A stretch of DNA of 64,000 nucleotides from the NCBI GenBank assembly GCA_019113915.1, contig DXGM01000027.1, positions 1 through 64,000 on the forward strand. Reading direction: 5' to 3'. Numbering within the stretch: the first letter of the stretch is position 1; every line of letters starts with the position of its first letter. Both the position numbers and the translations under genes were made by a program. Of this stretch, positions 52,089-60,246 are shown piece after piece. This stretch comes from Candidatus Gordonibacter avicola (GTDB lineage: Bacteria; Actinomycetota; Coriobacteriia; Coriobacteriales; Eggerthellaceae). Under the pieces are notes generated by a model, which was not told the origin of the DNA, made no database searches, and was given only the letters and a program-made list of their open reading frames with translations.

Positions 52089-54559
52089 TATTTGCTCCCT
52101 CCATCCCACTTACGCACTTCGACGCACGTATCGCTGAACGATGAGTTCACCGCAAAGGGATCCATGTGCAACGAACACAGCGATGCGAGGTCCCCCGCTT
52201 TGTACTGACGACCTTGCAGGCCCTTCGGGTACTGCAGCATGCCGGGACGCTTGCCCGCGTCGAGCACCACGCGCGCCACGCCACTGCCGCGATCGTTGAA
52301 CACCTCAACGTCGTCGCCATCCTCGATGCCGCGCGCCTTTGCGTCCTCGATATTCATGCGAACGATGGGGCCTCGTTCAATCTCATTGAGCCACACGCCA
52401 TCGAAACCACCGGTGTGGAAGCGGCCGCGCGAATGCTCGGGAATAAGGATGAGCGGATACTTCTTCATGGTTTCCGTCTCCGGCCACGCCTCGTGGGGCG
52501 GGAAGAAGCGCGGCAGGCGCTCGGGTGCCACGTCCAAGTCAAGTCCCAGGTCAACGCGCGGACGCGGCTTCTCGCAGTAGAACTCAACCTTACCCGTGGG
52601 CGTGTAGTACTTCCCGTCCTTATAGGCCACGCCCGCCGGAATGTAGCGCATGTCCTTCTTCTCGCGCAGCGCATCAAGCGTGATGCCCTGGGCTTTCAGC
52701 GCAGGGAAGTCCAGCTGTGCGCGCAGCCACGACTCGTCGTCGCCCTCGAAGTACTTCCCCACGCCCAAGCCCTCGGCGAGAAGTTTCGCCACCTGCAAGT
52801 CGGGCTTCGCCTCGAACGCCGGCTCGACAATCTTCGGCGCATGCTGCATGTGGTAGGACAGCGGCGAGCCGTACACGTCCTCAACCTCGTAGTAATGCGC
52901 GGCGGGAAGAACGATGTCGGCATAGAGCGCCGAATCGGTGAAGGCGACGTCAAGACACACGATGAATTCCAGCTTGTCGATGATCTCGGCAATGAGCTTA
53001 TTCTTGTCCGGCCTGCCGCCGACGAACGCCGACCCCCTGATGTAGAGCGACTTGAACGGCGGGTACTTCTTACCCTTAAACATACCCGTTTCCATAACCT
53101 CAGGAAGATGAAGCACGGGGATGGTGGTTGTGAACGTACCTGTTGGGAACAGGAATTGGGCATTGCGCATACCCATGAACGCCGTGGCCTGAACACCCGC
53201 ACCGGGCTTGCCCACCATGCCGGTGACCGCAAGCAGCAACCCCAGGCCCGAGCCAAACTGCAAGCCGTTGTCGTAAGCCTGCAATCCAAGGCCGAACATG
53301 TGGGAGACAGGGCCTTCCGTGGCCAAGCGGGCGAGGCGGCGAATGTCCTCGGACGACAACTCAACGATGTCCGCCACCGTCTCGGGCTTGTACTCCTGCA
53401 CGCTTTCCACCATGAGGCTGTAGGCGGTCGTCACCTTGATGCCGGCAACAGTCCACGAGCCCTCAAGCGCAGGGTCGGTCGATTCGGCAGACGACATCTC
53501 CTTGTTGGCCGCCGCATCCCACACCACCGGCGGGTCAATGATGGTGGGCTTACGCGTTTGCGGATTGACGGGACCTTCGGTGGGCGCAACGCCCAGGTCG
53601 CTCATCCGCAAAAATTCTTTCGTGTCCTCGCGCACGAGGAAGGGGCCCACCGTGTCGCGCTTCAAGTACGCCACGTCGTGCAGGTCTTCTTCAATGATTA
53701 CCTGAACCATCGACAAAATGAGCGCCGGGTCCGATCCGGGACGCAAAGCGTACCACTCGTCCGCGTGCGCGGAAACCGTGGTCTCGTTGGGGTCAATCGA
53801 GATAATTTTCGCGCCTTGCTTTTGCGCTTCCATCAGGTAGCGCCAGCGCTGCACGTAGGTTTCGGAAAGGTTGTTACCCCACATGAAAACTGTTTTCGCG
53901 TTGAAAATGTCCTCTTCGAACGGCTCGTTTCCGGGCGCGGTCATGATGCCCGTTGCAGGGTTGCCATACACGCGATGCAAGCCGTGATACACCGCCCAGT
54001 CGGCGCACATTTCCACGTTCGTGAACTGGAGAATGTTCTCTAAACGGCTGGCACCCGACACGGTAAAACGCGCGCCCGACGAGCCGGTGCTCACAAGAAT
54101 GGACTGACCGCCGAATTCATCGATGTAGCCCTTCCACTTCTCCGTGATGGTGGCAATGGCCTCGTCCCACGAGATGCGCTCCCACTTGTTTTCGCCGCGC
54201 TCGCCGACTCGCTTCATGGGGTACTTGATGCGCTCCTGCGAATACATGCGCTGCGGAAGCGAATAGCCCTTGAGACAGGGACGCCTTCCGAACAGGGCAT
54301 CGGGGTCGGGCGACACCTTCACAGCGCGCCCGTCGCGCACCGTCACGTTGTAGTTGCATGAGAAGCAGCCGCCGAAAAAGCACCTGCCTGGCATGACCTT
54401 TTCTCCCGCATCGGCTGCGCTCGCGCCGGAATCTGCCGCCAGTGCCTGCATGGCCGGCAACGCGCCTCCCGCCACCGCAGCCGCGCCTGCTACGGCGCCG
54501 GTTGTTTTGAGAAAACTCCGTCGTGTGAGCCCGGCATGCGGACTTTTCGTTCCTGACAT
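52088..54559 (-). CDS. Tat-exported molybdopterin oxidoreductase 2, catalytic subunit
   Basis: An 823-residue DMSO-reductase-family enzyme. The Tat motif is TRRSFLK. The 4Fe-4S site is CFFGGCFSC plus CLKG about 29 residues on, so the first spacing is C-x4-C rather than C-x3-C. Pterin regions include GERGENKWERISWDEA and GDDVEVFNDRGSG. The start at 54559 has GGAGGAG just upstream; the frame to 54688 crosses the promoter. GC is high and typical of the region, unlike the paralogue at 43897, from which it is clearly diverged. The substrate is unknown. Confidence 0.93.
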   Translation of the reverse strand: MSGTKSPHAGLTRRSFLKTTGAVAGAAAVAGGALPAMQALAADSGASAADAGEKVMPGRCFFGGCFSCNYNVTVRDGRAVKVSPDPDALFGRRPCLKGYSLPQRMYSQERIKYPMKRVGERGENKWERISWDEAIATITEKWKGYIDEFGGQSILVSTGSSGARFTVSGASRLENILQFTNVEMCADWAVYHGLHRVYGNPATGIMTAPGNEPFEEDIFNAKTVFMWGNNLSETYVQRWRYLMEAQKQGAKIISIDPNETTVSAHADEWYALRPGSDPALILSMVQVIIEEDLHDVAYLKRDTVGPFLVREDTKEFLRMSDLGVAPTEGPVNPQTRKPTIIDPPVVWDAAANKEMSSAESTDPALEGSWTVAGIKVTTAYSLMVESVQEYKPETVADIVELSSEDIRRLARLATEGPVSHMFGLGLQAYDNGLQFGSGLGLLLAVTGMVGKPGAGVQATAFMGMRNAQFLFPTGTFTTTIPVLHLPEVMETGMFKGKKYPPFKSLYIRGSAFVGGRPDKNKLIAEIIDKLEFIVCLDVAFTDSALYADIVLPAAHYYEVEDVYGSPLSYHMQHAPKIVEPAFEAKPDLQVAKLLAEGLGVGKYFEGDDESWLRAQLDFPALKAQGITLDALREKKDMRYIPAGVAYKDGKYYTPTGKVEFYCEKPRPRVDLGLDLDVAPERLPRFFPPHEAWPETETMKKYPLILIPEHSRGRFHTGGFDGVWLNEIERGPIVRMNIEDAKARGIEDGDDVEVFNDRGSGVARVVLDAGKRPGMLQYPKGLQGRQYKAGDLASLCSLHMDPFAVNSSFSDTCVEVRKWDGGSK

Positions 54560-54635
54560 TGCTCCTCCTCGAAGATTCGTCAGGATATCCCCTGTTCGCC
54601 ATCCTACAGGAATATCCCCCGTACGTACCTGATAA

Positions 54636-54687
54636 GAATTGGCCAAATCCTTTCTTGTCACATTATCACAATGTCTTGCGACAATCA
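54636..54687 (-). promoter_or_regulatory. conserved promoter block of Mo oxidoreductase 2
   Basis: GAATTGGCCAA begins at 54636 and GACAATCA begins at 54680, 44 bases apart. The Mo oxidoreductase 1 promoter has the same two elements at 46510 and 46554, also exactly 44 apart. The sequence between them is not conserved, so the elements are likely protein-binding or promoter sites. Confidence 0.65.
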
Positions 54688-54766
54688 AACGATCAGACTA
54701 ATCTAGTTTGGGAATAGAGCGAGGGGAAGTTGGCGAAGAGGTCACACAAGCGTGCGAAGATTGTTG

Positions 54767-54811
54767 GCACATTCTCCGCACCATATGCGGAGAATATCGG
54801 CGAGAATGTGC
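54767..54811. other. mutually exclusive hairpins after GntR module 3
   Basis: ATTCTCCGCA (54771-54780) pairs perfectly with TGCGGAGAAT (54786-54795). The overlapping GCACATTCTC (54767-54776) pairs perfectly with GAGAATGTGC (54802-54811). The two stems share bases and cannot coexist in one RNA. Confidence 0.6.
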
Positions 54812-54843
54812 GCGAGATCAGTACGGAAGGACGGGGTGGCGGG

Positions 54844-55248
54844 CTACTTCGCCCCTACCATTTTCCTCAGGGCGAGGCGGGCTTCCACGAAGCTGAGGAT
54901 GTCGTCTTCGCGCATGCCGGAGTTGGCGCAGGCGCGGATGAGGTCGTCTGCCAGCAGTTCGAGGGGGGTGTCGGTGGCGCGGGCGGCTCCCACCTCGTGG
55001 CGCTCGGCGACGAAGGTGCCGCGGCCCTTGCGCGTGGTGATGTAGCCGTCGCGCTCCAAGTCCATATAGGCGCGGTTCACGGTGTTGTAGCTGATGTCCA
55101 AGTCTACCGCCAGCGCGCGCACCGTGGGCAGCCTATCGCCCGCAACGTACTCCCCCGTTCCAATGAGGTAGGCAATGCGGTTCTTCACCTGAATCCATAC
55201 CGGCAGGCCGCTGCTGTAGTCAATTTCGAAGGAATCAAGCGGGGTCAT
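54844..55248 (-). CDS. GntR-family regulator, YtrA-like (module 3)
   Basis: A 134-residue protein with the GntR winged helix (LPVWIQVKNRIAYLIGTGEY, GDRLPTVRALAVDLDISYNTVNRAY) and a 50-residue helical tail, as in the regulators at 38707 and 48462. Here the gene order differs: it follows the slipin gene, with 103 bases between. It is the last gene of the TorD-NrfD-slipin-GntR unit and lies upstream of Mo oxidoreductase 2. Confidence 0.9.
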   Translation of the reverse strand: MTPLDSFEIDYSSGLPVWIQVKNRIAYLIGTGEYVAGDRLPTVRALAVDLDISYNTVNRAYMDLERDGYITTRKGRGTFVAERHEVGAARATDTPLELLADDLIRACANSGMREDDILSFVEARLALRKMVGAK

Positions 55249-55351
55249 AGGGGCTTTCTCTCAGTCGGGCGATTATCATTCCATGATAGCAGACGCACAT
55301 CGTCGCAGATGGCTATCGGGGGCAGGTTCGCGCAATCAACAAGGCTGCGCG

Positions 55352-56338
55352 TCATCGTGGCTCGCCTTCCACCGCGCGGGCGGCCGCGTCGGTGAAGCCG
55401 TCGGACAGCGCGCTTGGCACGGTAACCACCGCACCCTTCGACTTCTTCACAGTGTCGTACTGCATGAGCATGGTGCGCAGCTTGAGCGCGGCGGCGGGGT
55501 CACCGTAGATGTCGGCGGCTTCGCGCAGCATCTCGGCGAGGTCGGCCTCTGCGCCGGCTACGGTCATGCGCGCGTTGCGCTCGCGGTCGGCCTGGGCCTC
55601 CAGCGACATCACTTCTTGCAGCTCATCGGGAATGATGATGTCGCGCACCTTCACCGAAATGATGTCAACGCCCCAGTTCGCGGCCTCTTTCTCGATGTCG
55701 CCCTTAATTTCGGCATCCAGCTGGTCGCGGCGCAGCGCCACCTCGGCCACCGTCGAGCGGCCCACGGCCTCGCGCATGGCCGTCTGCGCGAGAAACGACA
55801 CGGCGGCATAGTAATCTTCCACCTCGGTGCACGCACGCTCGGCGTCGCGCGCCACCCAAAACAGCACCGCGTCCACCGTCACGGGAACAAGGTCGGCCGT
55901 GAGCGTTTTCTCGGCGAAGAACGGCGTGGCGATGGTGCGCTGATCCACGCGGATAGTGCCGTGTTCAATGATGGGAATGGTGAAGTACAGCCCCGGCCCC
56001 ACCACGCGGTTGAGCACGCCGAACCGCAGCACAACCACCTTTTCCCAGGACAGTGCAATGTGCGTGCACGACACCACCAAAAGGGCCACCACCAACATAA
56101 CCGTGAGCGCGCCTGGCCCAATGTGTCCCGTGAGCAAAAACGCTACCGCCAGCACAACAGCGCACGTTGCGATGAACACCGCCATGCTGAAGATGACCGC
56201 GCCGTTGCGCGACGACTTGCGCGGCACATACGACGTGGCGGCGCGAATCTCAGCCTCTTTGTCGGTGAGCTCGTAGGGCGCGTCCTTCGTCACGCGCTCC
56301 GGTTTGCGTGGTTTCATGCCTTCGCCTTTCACTTCCAT
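55352..56338 (-). CDS. SPFH/slipin membrane protein (module 3)
   Basis: A 328-residue stomatin-like protein. The N-terminus is shorter and more charged than in the two relatives. Two hydrophobic segments (residues 45-95) precede the SPFH core (SWEKVVVLRFGVLNRVVGPGLYFTIP, DQRTIATPF, EKTLTADLVPV). ATG 56317 (MKPRKPERV) has a better ribosome site than ATG 56338, so the first seven residues are uncertain. It follows the NrfD gene by about 60 bases. Confidence 0.9.
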   Translation of the reverse strand: MEVKGEGMKPRKPERVTKDAPYELTDKEAEIRAATSYVPRKSSRNGAVIFSMAVFIATCAVVLAVAFLLTGHIGPGALTVMLVVALLVVSCTHIALSWEKVVVLRFGVLNRVVGPGLYFTIPIIEHGTIRVDQRTIATPFFAEKTLTADLVPVTVDAVLFWVARDAERACTEVEDYYAAVSFLAQTAMREAVGRSTVAEVALRRDQLDAEIKGDIEKEAANWGVDIISVKVRDIIIPDELQEVMSLEAQADRERNARMTVAGAEADLAEMLREAADIYGDPAAALKLRTMLMQYDTVKKSKGAVVTVPSALSDGFTDAAARAVEGEPR

Positions 56339-56401
56339 GGCGGCCTTGTGCGCGTGCGCCGGCGCCTCGCTGGTGGCGTGCGCTGCGCGGGCGGGCCGCC
56401 C

Positions 56402-57340
56402 TCATTCCATCATCAGGCCAAACAGTGCCTCCGGCATCTGCGTTACGTCGTAAGCCGCAGCCCCCGTCAGGGCGAAGCGCAGCGCCAGCCCGCCTGCCGC
56501 CAGCAGCGCTGCAATCCAGAGCAGCTGCGTACGGCTGTTGCCGTGCGTGAGAAACCGCTCCAACACGAACGGGCCCACGAGGCCACCTGCCACCACGCCG
56601 CCCCAGAAAAGCCAGCGAAGGTCGCCCGCTATCAGCGCTTTTGCCGCCGGTACCGTGCCTTCCGCCGACAGGCCCCACACAAGGTAGACCACTAAACACA
56701 GCGCCTCCAGCACGATGAGCACCCCATCGACGCGCGCGAGGCGCGCAAGCGGACGGGCGAACGGACGGCGCGCCTCCACGAACACCGCACCCATAAACGC
56801 GCACGCGACACCACACGACAGCGACGAGAGCGAGAACAGCAGCGGTAACAGCGGCGTCTGCCAGAACAGCACCGAGGCCAGCCCCTGCAAAAGCACGCCG
56901 GTGTAAGCAAGCGCCACGAGGCCGGCGGCTGCGCCTAAGGCGGATGCCACAAAGAGGGCCGTCGGTTTGACGCGCGGTCCATCGAGCAGTTCCGTCAGCG
57001 CGAACGCGCCCGCACAGACGAGCGCGGCCGCCAGGGCGTAGGCCCCCACTGCGATGGCCGAAGGGGCCGGCGACATCACCAGGTTCAGCAAGCGGTCGGG
57101 TCGTCCCAGGTCAAAGAGCAGACACAGCACGCCGAGCGCCATCGTGACGAAACACAGCGGCCAGGCGCGGACAAAGAACTCGTCGGGCAATGCGAAGGCG
57201 CGTTCAACGCGTGAGATAACGCGTGGAGGATAGGCGAAGCGACTGCGGGCGTTCGCCGCCTCAAGCGCCGCAAGCACAACGAGCGCCCCCGCGCCTGCGC
57301 CGCCGAGGAAGAGATAGCATGTCGTCAGCACGCCAAACAC
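56402..57340 (-). CDS. NrfD/DmsC-like membrane subunit (module 3)
   Basis: A 312-residue protein of about eight helices, opening MFGVLTTCYLFLGGAGAGAL and carrying LCLLFDLGRPDRLLNL. It belongs with the module-type NrfD proteins at 39116 and 48958. It is preceded by a TorD-like gene, as in module 1, and followed by slipin and GntR genes. With no FeS partner adjoining, it may receive the subunits encoded at 51459-54559, or act with the slipin as a docking platform. Confidence 0.88.
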   Translation of the reverse strand: MFGVLTTCYLFLGGAGAGALVVLAALEAANARSRFAYPPRVISRVERAFALPDEFFVRAWPLCFVTMALGVLCLLFDLGRPDRLLNLVMSPAPSAIAVGAYALAAALVCAGAFALTELLDGPRVKPTALFVASALGAAAGLVALAYTGVLLQGLASVLFWQTPLLPLLFSLSSLSCGVACAFMGAVFVEARRPFARPLARLARVDGVLIVLEALCLVVYLVWGLSAEGTVPAAKALIAGDLRWLFWGGVVAGGLVGPFVLERFLTHGNSRTQLLWIAALLAAGGLALRFALTGAAAYDVTQMPEALFGLMME

Positions 57341-57443
57341 GTCCGCTTTCGCCCCCTGCCCCTTTGCGTTGACCTGCTCGCACCCCTATTGTCGCAATGT
57401 AACAAGTCATAGGTATTATAGCACCGGAAAAGGTGCACAGCGG

Positions 57444-58103
57444 TTAAGACAAAAGGTGCGCTTGGGCATCCAACAGAGCGCTGGCGAGGGCGGTCAGGCC
57501 GTCGTAGTAGCCGCCGGGGCGTTCGGCAGCCACGCGCTCGTGGAAAGTTGCCGCCCAGGAGCGCGGGCGTTCCTCCAGGTAGGCGAGCACTTTCGCCGCA
57601 CCCTCGGCGGCATCGGAGGCGTTCGCGCCCCCTTCGAGCGCTTCCGCCCGACGGCGGCACAACTCGGACAGCAGCAGCAATTCAATGCCCAGGTGGTCCT
57701 CATACTGGCGATTCTCGTTGCACAGCTCTAGGCCCGCTCCGCGCAAGAGCGCGCGCATGGCGAAGGTGGCCTCGCCGAAACCGACGGACGTGCCGCCGTT
57801 GCGATGCATGGTTTCCCAGGGAGGAACGGCCGGCGAGGGCGGGCCAATGAACAGGTGAGTGTGTTCAACCGCCGCGCGCTGGACGGCCTCGTCCTCGGGA
57901 AGCGCGGCAGCTCCGCGCGCGTAAGCGGCACACGTTTCGATGGCGCGGGTCACCTGCACATCGTCGAAGTTGGGGAACTCCTGCCAAAACGCCGGGTCAA
58001 TGCCTACGTGCGGCGTTTGTGTCAGGGGCGTCAACAGCGAGTTTCCCACGAACGCGTATGCCTCGGCAAACGTCTGCCACGCCTGCGCATCTACCTGTGC
58101 CAT
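57444..58103 (-). CDS. TorD-like molybdoenzyme chaperone (module 3)
   Basis: A 219-residue soluble helical protein of the TorD/DmsD family. It shares with the protein at 40203 the segment HTHLFIGPPSPAVPPWETM, which corresponds to the family's conserved central region. The ATG at 58103 has AAGGA 8 bases upstream; the in-frame ATG three codons before is too close to that site. It is the first gene of module 3. The likely client is the Tat-tagged catalytic subunit at 52088. Confidence 0.85.
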   Translation of the reverse strand: MAQVDAQAWQTFAEAYAFVGNSLLTPLTQTPHVGIDPAFWQEFPNFDDVQVTRAIETCAAYARGAAALPEDEAVQRAAVEHTHLFIGPPSPAVPPWETMHRNGGTSVGFGEATFAMRALLRGAGLELCNENRQYEDHLGIELLLLSELCRRRAEALEGGANASDAAEGAAKVLAYLEERPRSWAATFHERVAAERPGGYYDGLTALASALLDAQAHLLS

Positions 58104-58253
58104 CGAGTACATCCTTTCCCACGTCGTCGCCCGCCACCTGCGTGCGCGGTGCGGATTCAGTCCCGCACATAATACCGCACACGCCGAACTCTACTTACCG
58201 CAAAGCTGCCACGCGCTTTCTACGACCGCTTACGGCGCCACCCGTTGCCAAAG

Positions 58254-58290
58254 CGAAAAAACAGTGGCGACCCCGAAAGGTCGCCACTGT
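58254..58290 (-). terminator. terminator of the DEAD-box helicase gene
   Basis: ACAGTGGCGACC (58261-58272) pairs perfectly with GGTCGCCACTGT (58279-58290); six T follow on the minus strand. Confidence 0.92.
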
Positions 58291-58322
58291 TACCTACTAC
58301 TATAAGTGCGCCGGTGAGAGGC

Positions 58323-59894
58323 TTAGTACGTCTCAACCTGCTCGCGCTCGGCCGACTTGGCGAAGCGGCTGTAATCGTAGCCACCCTCGCTCTTCTTGGA
58401 GCGCTGCTTCTTGGCGGTTTGCTTGCCTTCGGCCTTGCGTCCCTGGTCGTAGCGCGCCTCGGCGCTGCGGCCACCCGGCTTGCCAGAGCGGTAACCGCCC
58501 TTACCTGCGCCGGCCGGCTTGCCGGCACCTTCGAAGCGCCTCGTACCCGCGCCCTCGGAACGCTCGCGCGAACCAGCGCTTACACTCGCGCCAGCGCCAG
58601 AACCAGCGCCGCCACGCGCGTGCGCCGGCTTCCCACTGCGGCTCTCGGAAGAACGGTAGCCGCCCTTGCCGGCAGGACGCCCACCCTGCTTCGCGTAATT
58701 CTTGCCGTAACCCTTCGAACCGCCCTGCTTCGCGCCACCCTTCTTCGGCTTGATAACCGCCGGGTCAAGCTCGTAGGTTTCCAGTTCCATGAACGGAATG
58801 TCCTTGCCGATCAGACGCTCAATATCACGCAGCGTGCGGCTGGTCTCGCGCGTCACGAACGAGATGGCGTAGCCCTCTTCGCCCGCGCGGCCCGTGCGGC
58901 CGATGCGGTGGATGTAGTCCTCGGGCATGTCCGGCAGGTCGAAGTTGATGACGTGATCCACGTCGGGCACGTCGATGCCGCGCGCCAGCACGTCGGTCGC
59001 CACCAGGATGGACGTCTTGCCGCGGCGGAAGTTCTCCAGCGCGCGACGGCGAGCACCCTGCGACTTGTCGGAGTGGATGGACTCGGCGCGATAACCGGCA
59101 TCGCACAGCGCCTCGGCGCAGTCCTCAGTGCGGTTCTTCGTGCGGGCGAACACGATAACGCGCTCGGAGCCCTTTTCCTCAAGCACCGCGCGCAGCAGCT
59201 CGGGCTTGTCGTAGTTCTTGATGGGCATCATGTACTGCGCCACCGTTTTCGCCGTTTCGCCGTTGCGGGCAACTTCCACGATGGCCGGGTTGTTCAACAG
59301 CGAACCCAGGTTGCGCTCGATGGAGCGGTCGATGGTGGCCGAAAACAGAAGCGTCTGACGGCAGTCGGGCGTGGCGTCCACAATGGTGGTGACGTCGGGC
59401 AGAAAGCCCATGTCAAGCATGCGGTCGGCCTCGTCCAGCACCAGCACCTGCACGCTGCCCAGGTCCACGACGCCGCGTTTCATGAGGTCCTTCAGGCGGC
59501 CGGGCGTGGCAATGAGCACGTCGGTACCGCCGCGCAGCTCTTTGATCTGCGGGCCGTAGGGCGTGCCGCCGAACACCGTGGTGACGAAGTGGCCGGTCTT
59601 GCGCGAAATCTGCATGCACGTGCGGGCGATTTGCTGGGCGAGTTCGCGGGTGGGGCTTACCACCAGCACGCGCGGGGCGCGGTTGCGGCCCTTGGCGCGC
59701 GGAAGCGTGCTCAGCGTAGGCAGCAGGAAGGCGGCCGTTTTACCGGTGCCGGTGGAGGCGGCGGCAATGAGGTCGCGACCTTCCAAAACCAGCGGAATGG
59801 CCTGCTCCTGCACGGGGGTGGGGGCATCGTAGCCCAGACGCTCAACAGCTGCGAGCGCAGCCGAGGATAAGCCGAGGTCGGCAAAATGAGACAT
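58323..59894 (-). CDS. DEAD-box RNA helicase
   Basis: A 523-residue ATP-dependent RNA helicase. The core (residues 1-375) has the Q motif (GYDAPTPVQEQAIP), Walker A ASTGTGKT, PTRELAQQ, DEAD in VLDEADRML, SAT, and HRIGRTGRAG. The last 130 residues are a Gly/Lys/Arg/Ser-rich tail that should bind RNA non-specifically, as in RhlE/CsdA-type proteins. The start is ATG 59894; the frame extends 180 codons further without homology. It probably acts in ribosome assembly or mRNA turnover. The 350 bases upstream could be a long leader. Confidence 0.95.
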   Translation of the reverse strand: MSHFADLGLSSAALAAVERLGYDAPTPVQEQAIPLVLEGRDLIAAASTGTGKTAAFLLPTLSTLPRAKGRNRAPRVLVVSPTRELAQQIARTCMQISRKTGHFVTTVFGGTPYGPQIKELRGGTDVLIATPGRLKDLMKRGVVDLGSVQVLVLDEADRMLDMGFLPDVTTIVDATPDCRQTLLFSATIDRSIERNLGSLLNNPAIVEVARNGETAKTVAQYMMPIKNYDKPELLRAVLEEKGSERVIVFARTKNRTEDCAEALCDAGYRAESIHSDKSQGARRRALENFRRGKTSILVATDVLARGIDVPDVDHVINFDLPDMPEDYIHRIGRTGRAGEEGYAISFVTRETSRTLRDIERLIGKDIPFMELETYELDPAVIKPKKGGAKQGGSKGYGKNYAKQGGRPAGKGGYRSSESRSGKPAHARGGAGSGAGASVSAGSRERSEGAGTRRFEGAGKPAGAGKGGYRSGKPGGRSAEARYDQGRKAEGKQTAKKQRSKKSEGGYDYSRFAKSAEREQVETY

Positions 59895-60246
59895 AGAGTA
59901 TTCCGTTTCTCTTCGACGGGCGCCCGCACCCTGCGGCTCGCTACCGTGTGTGCACCCGCTCCTGCGGCGTGCGTGTGCGCTTGACTCGAGCCGCTTTCTG
60001 CAATCTGTCGGCGGCATTGGTCGATGCGCGAAGAGAACCGAGAAAGAATTTCGTGTGAAGCGACTGCCTAGTATGGGGGTTTGTGCGGCCGATCGGGTCG
60101 GAAACTTTGCGAAGTGGGGTGGTTGTGCGGGAAACTCCACAACTGGTGGGGCGGGTGAACGGCGTACGCGAGGCGTTGGGGAAAGGGGGCACGAAGCGCC
60201 GAGGGAAAGAGGCGGCACGCGCGGTGCGCAGCCGCCTGCCGCGCGC
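59895..60246. other. gene-free region upstream of the helicase
   Basis: 352 bases with no supported gene. It probably contains the helicase promoter and a long 5' leader, plus the hairpin at 60211-60236. I see no recognisable riboswitch. Confidence 0.5.
60211..60236 (-). terminator. hairpin after the XRE membrane protein gene
   Basis: GGCGGC..GCGC pairs with GCGC..GCCGCC around a 3-base loop; TCTTT follows on the minus strand, 10 bases past the stop codon. Confidence 0.6.

Noticed and set aside
55283-56695. A 470-codon plus-strand frame
   Set aside because: It is antisense to the slipin and NrfD genes of module 3.
37646-58103. A composite transposon carrying the respiratory region
   Set aside because: No transposase, integrase or flanking terminal repeats were found; paralogy is better explained by duplication or recombination.
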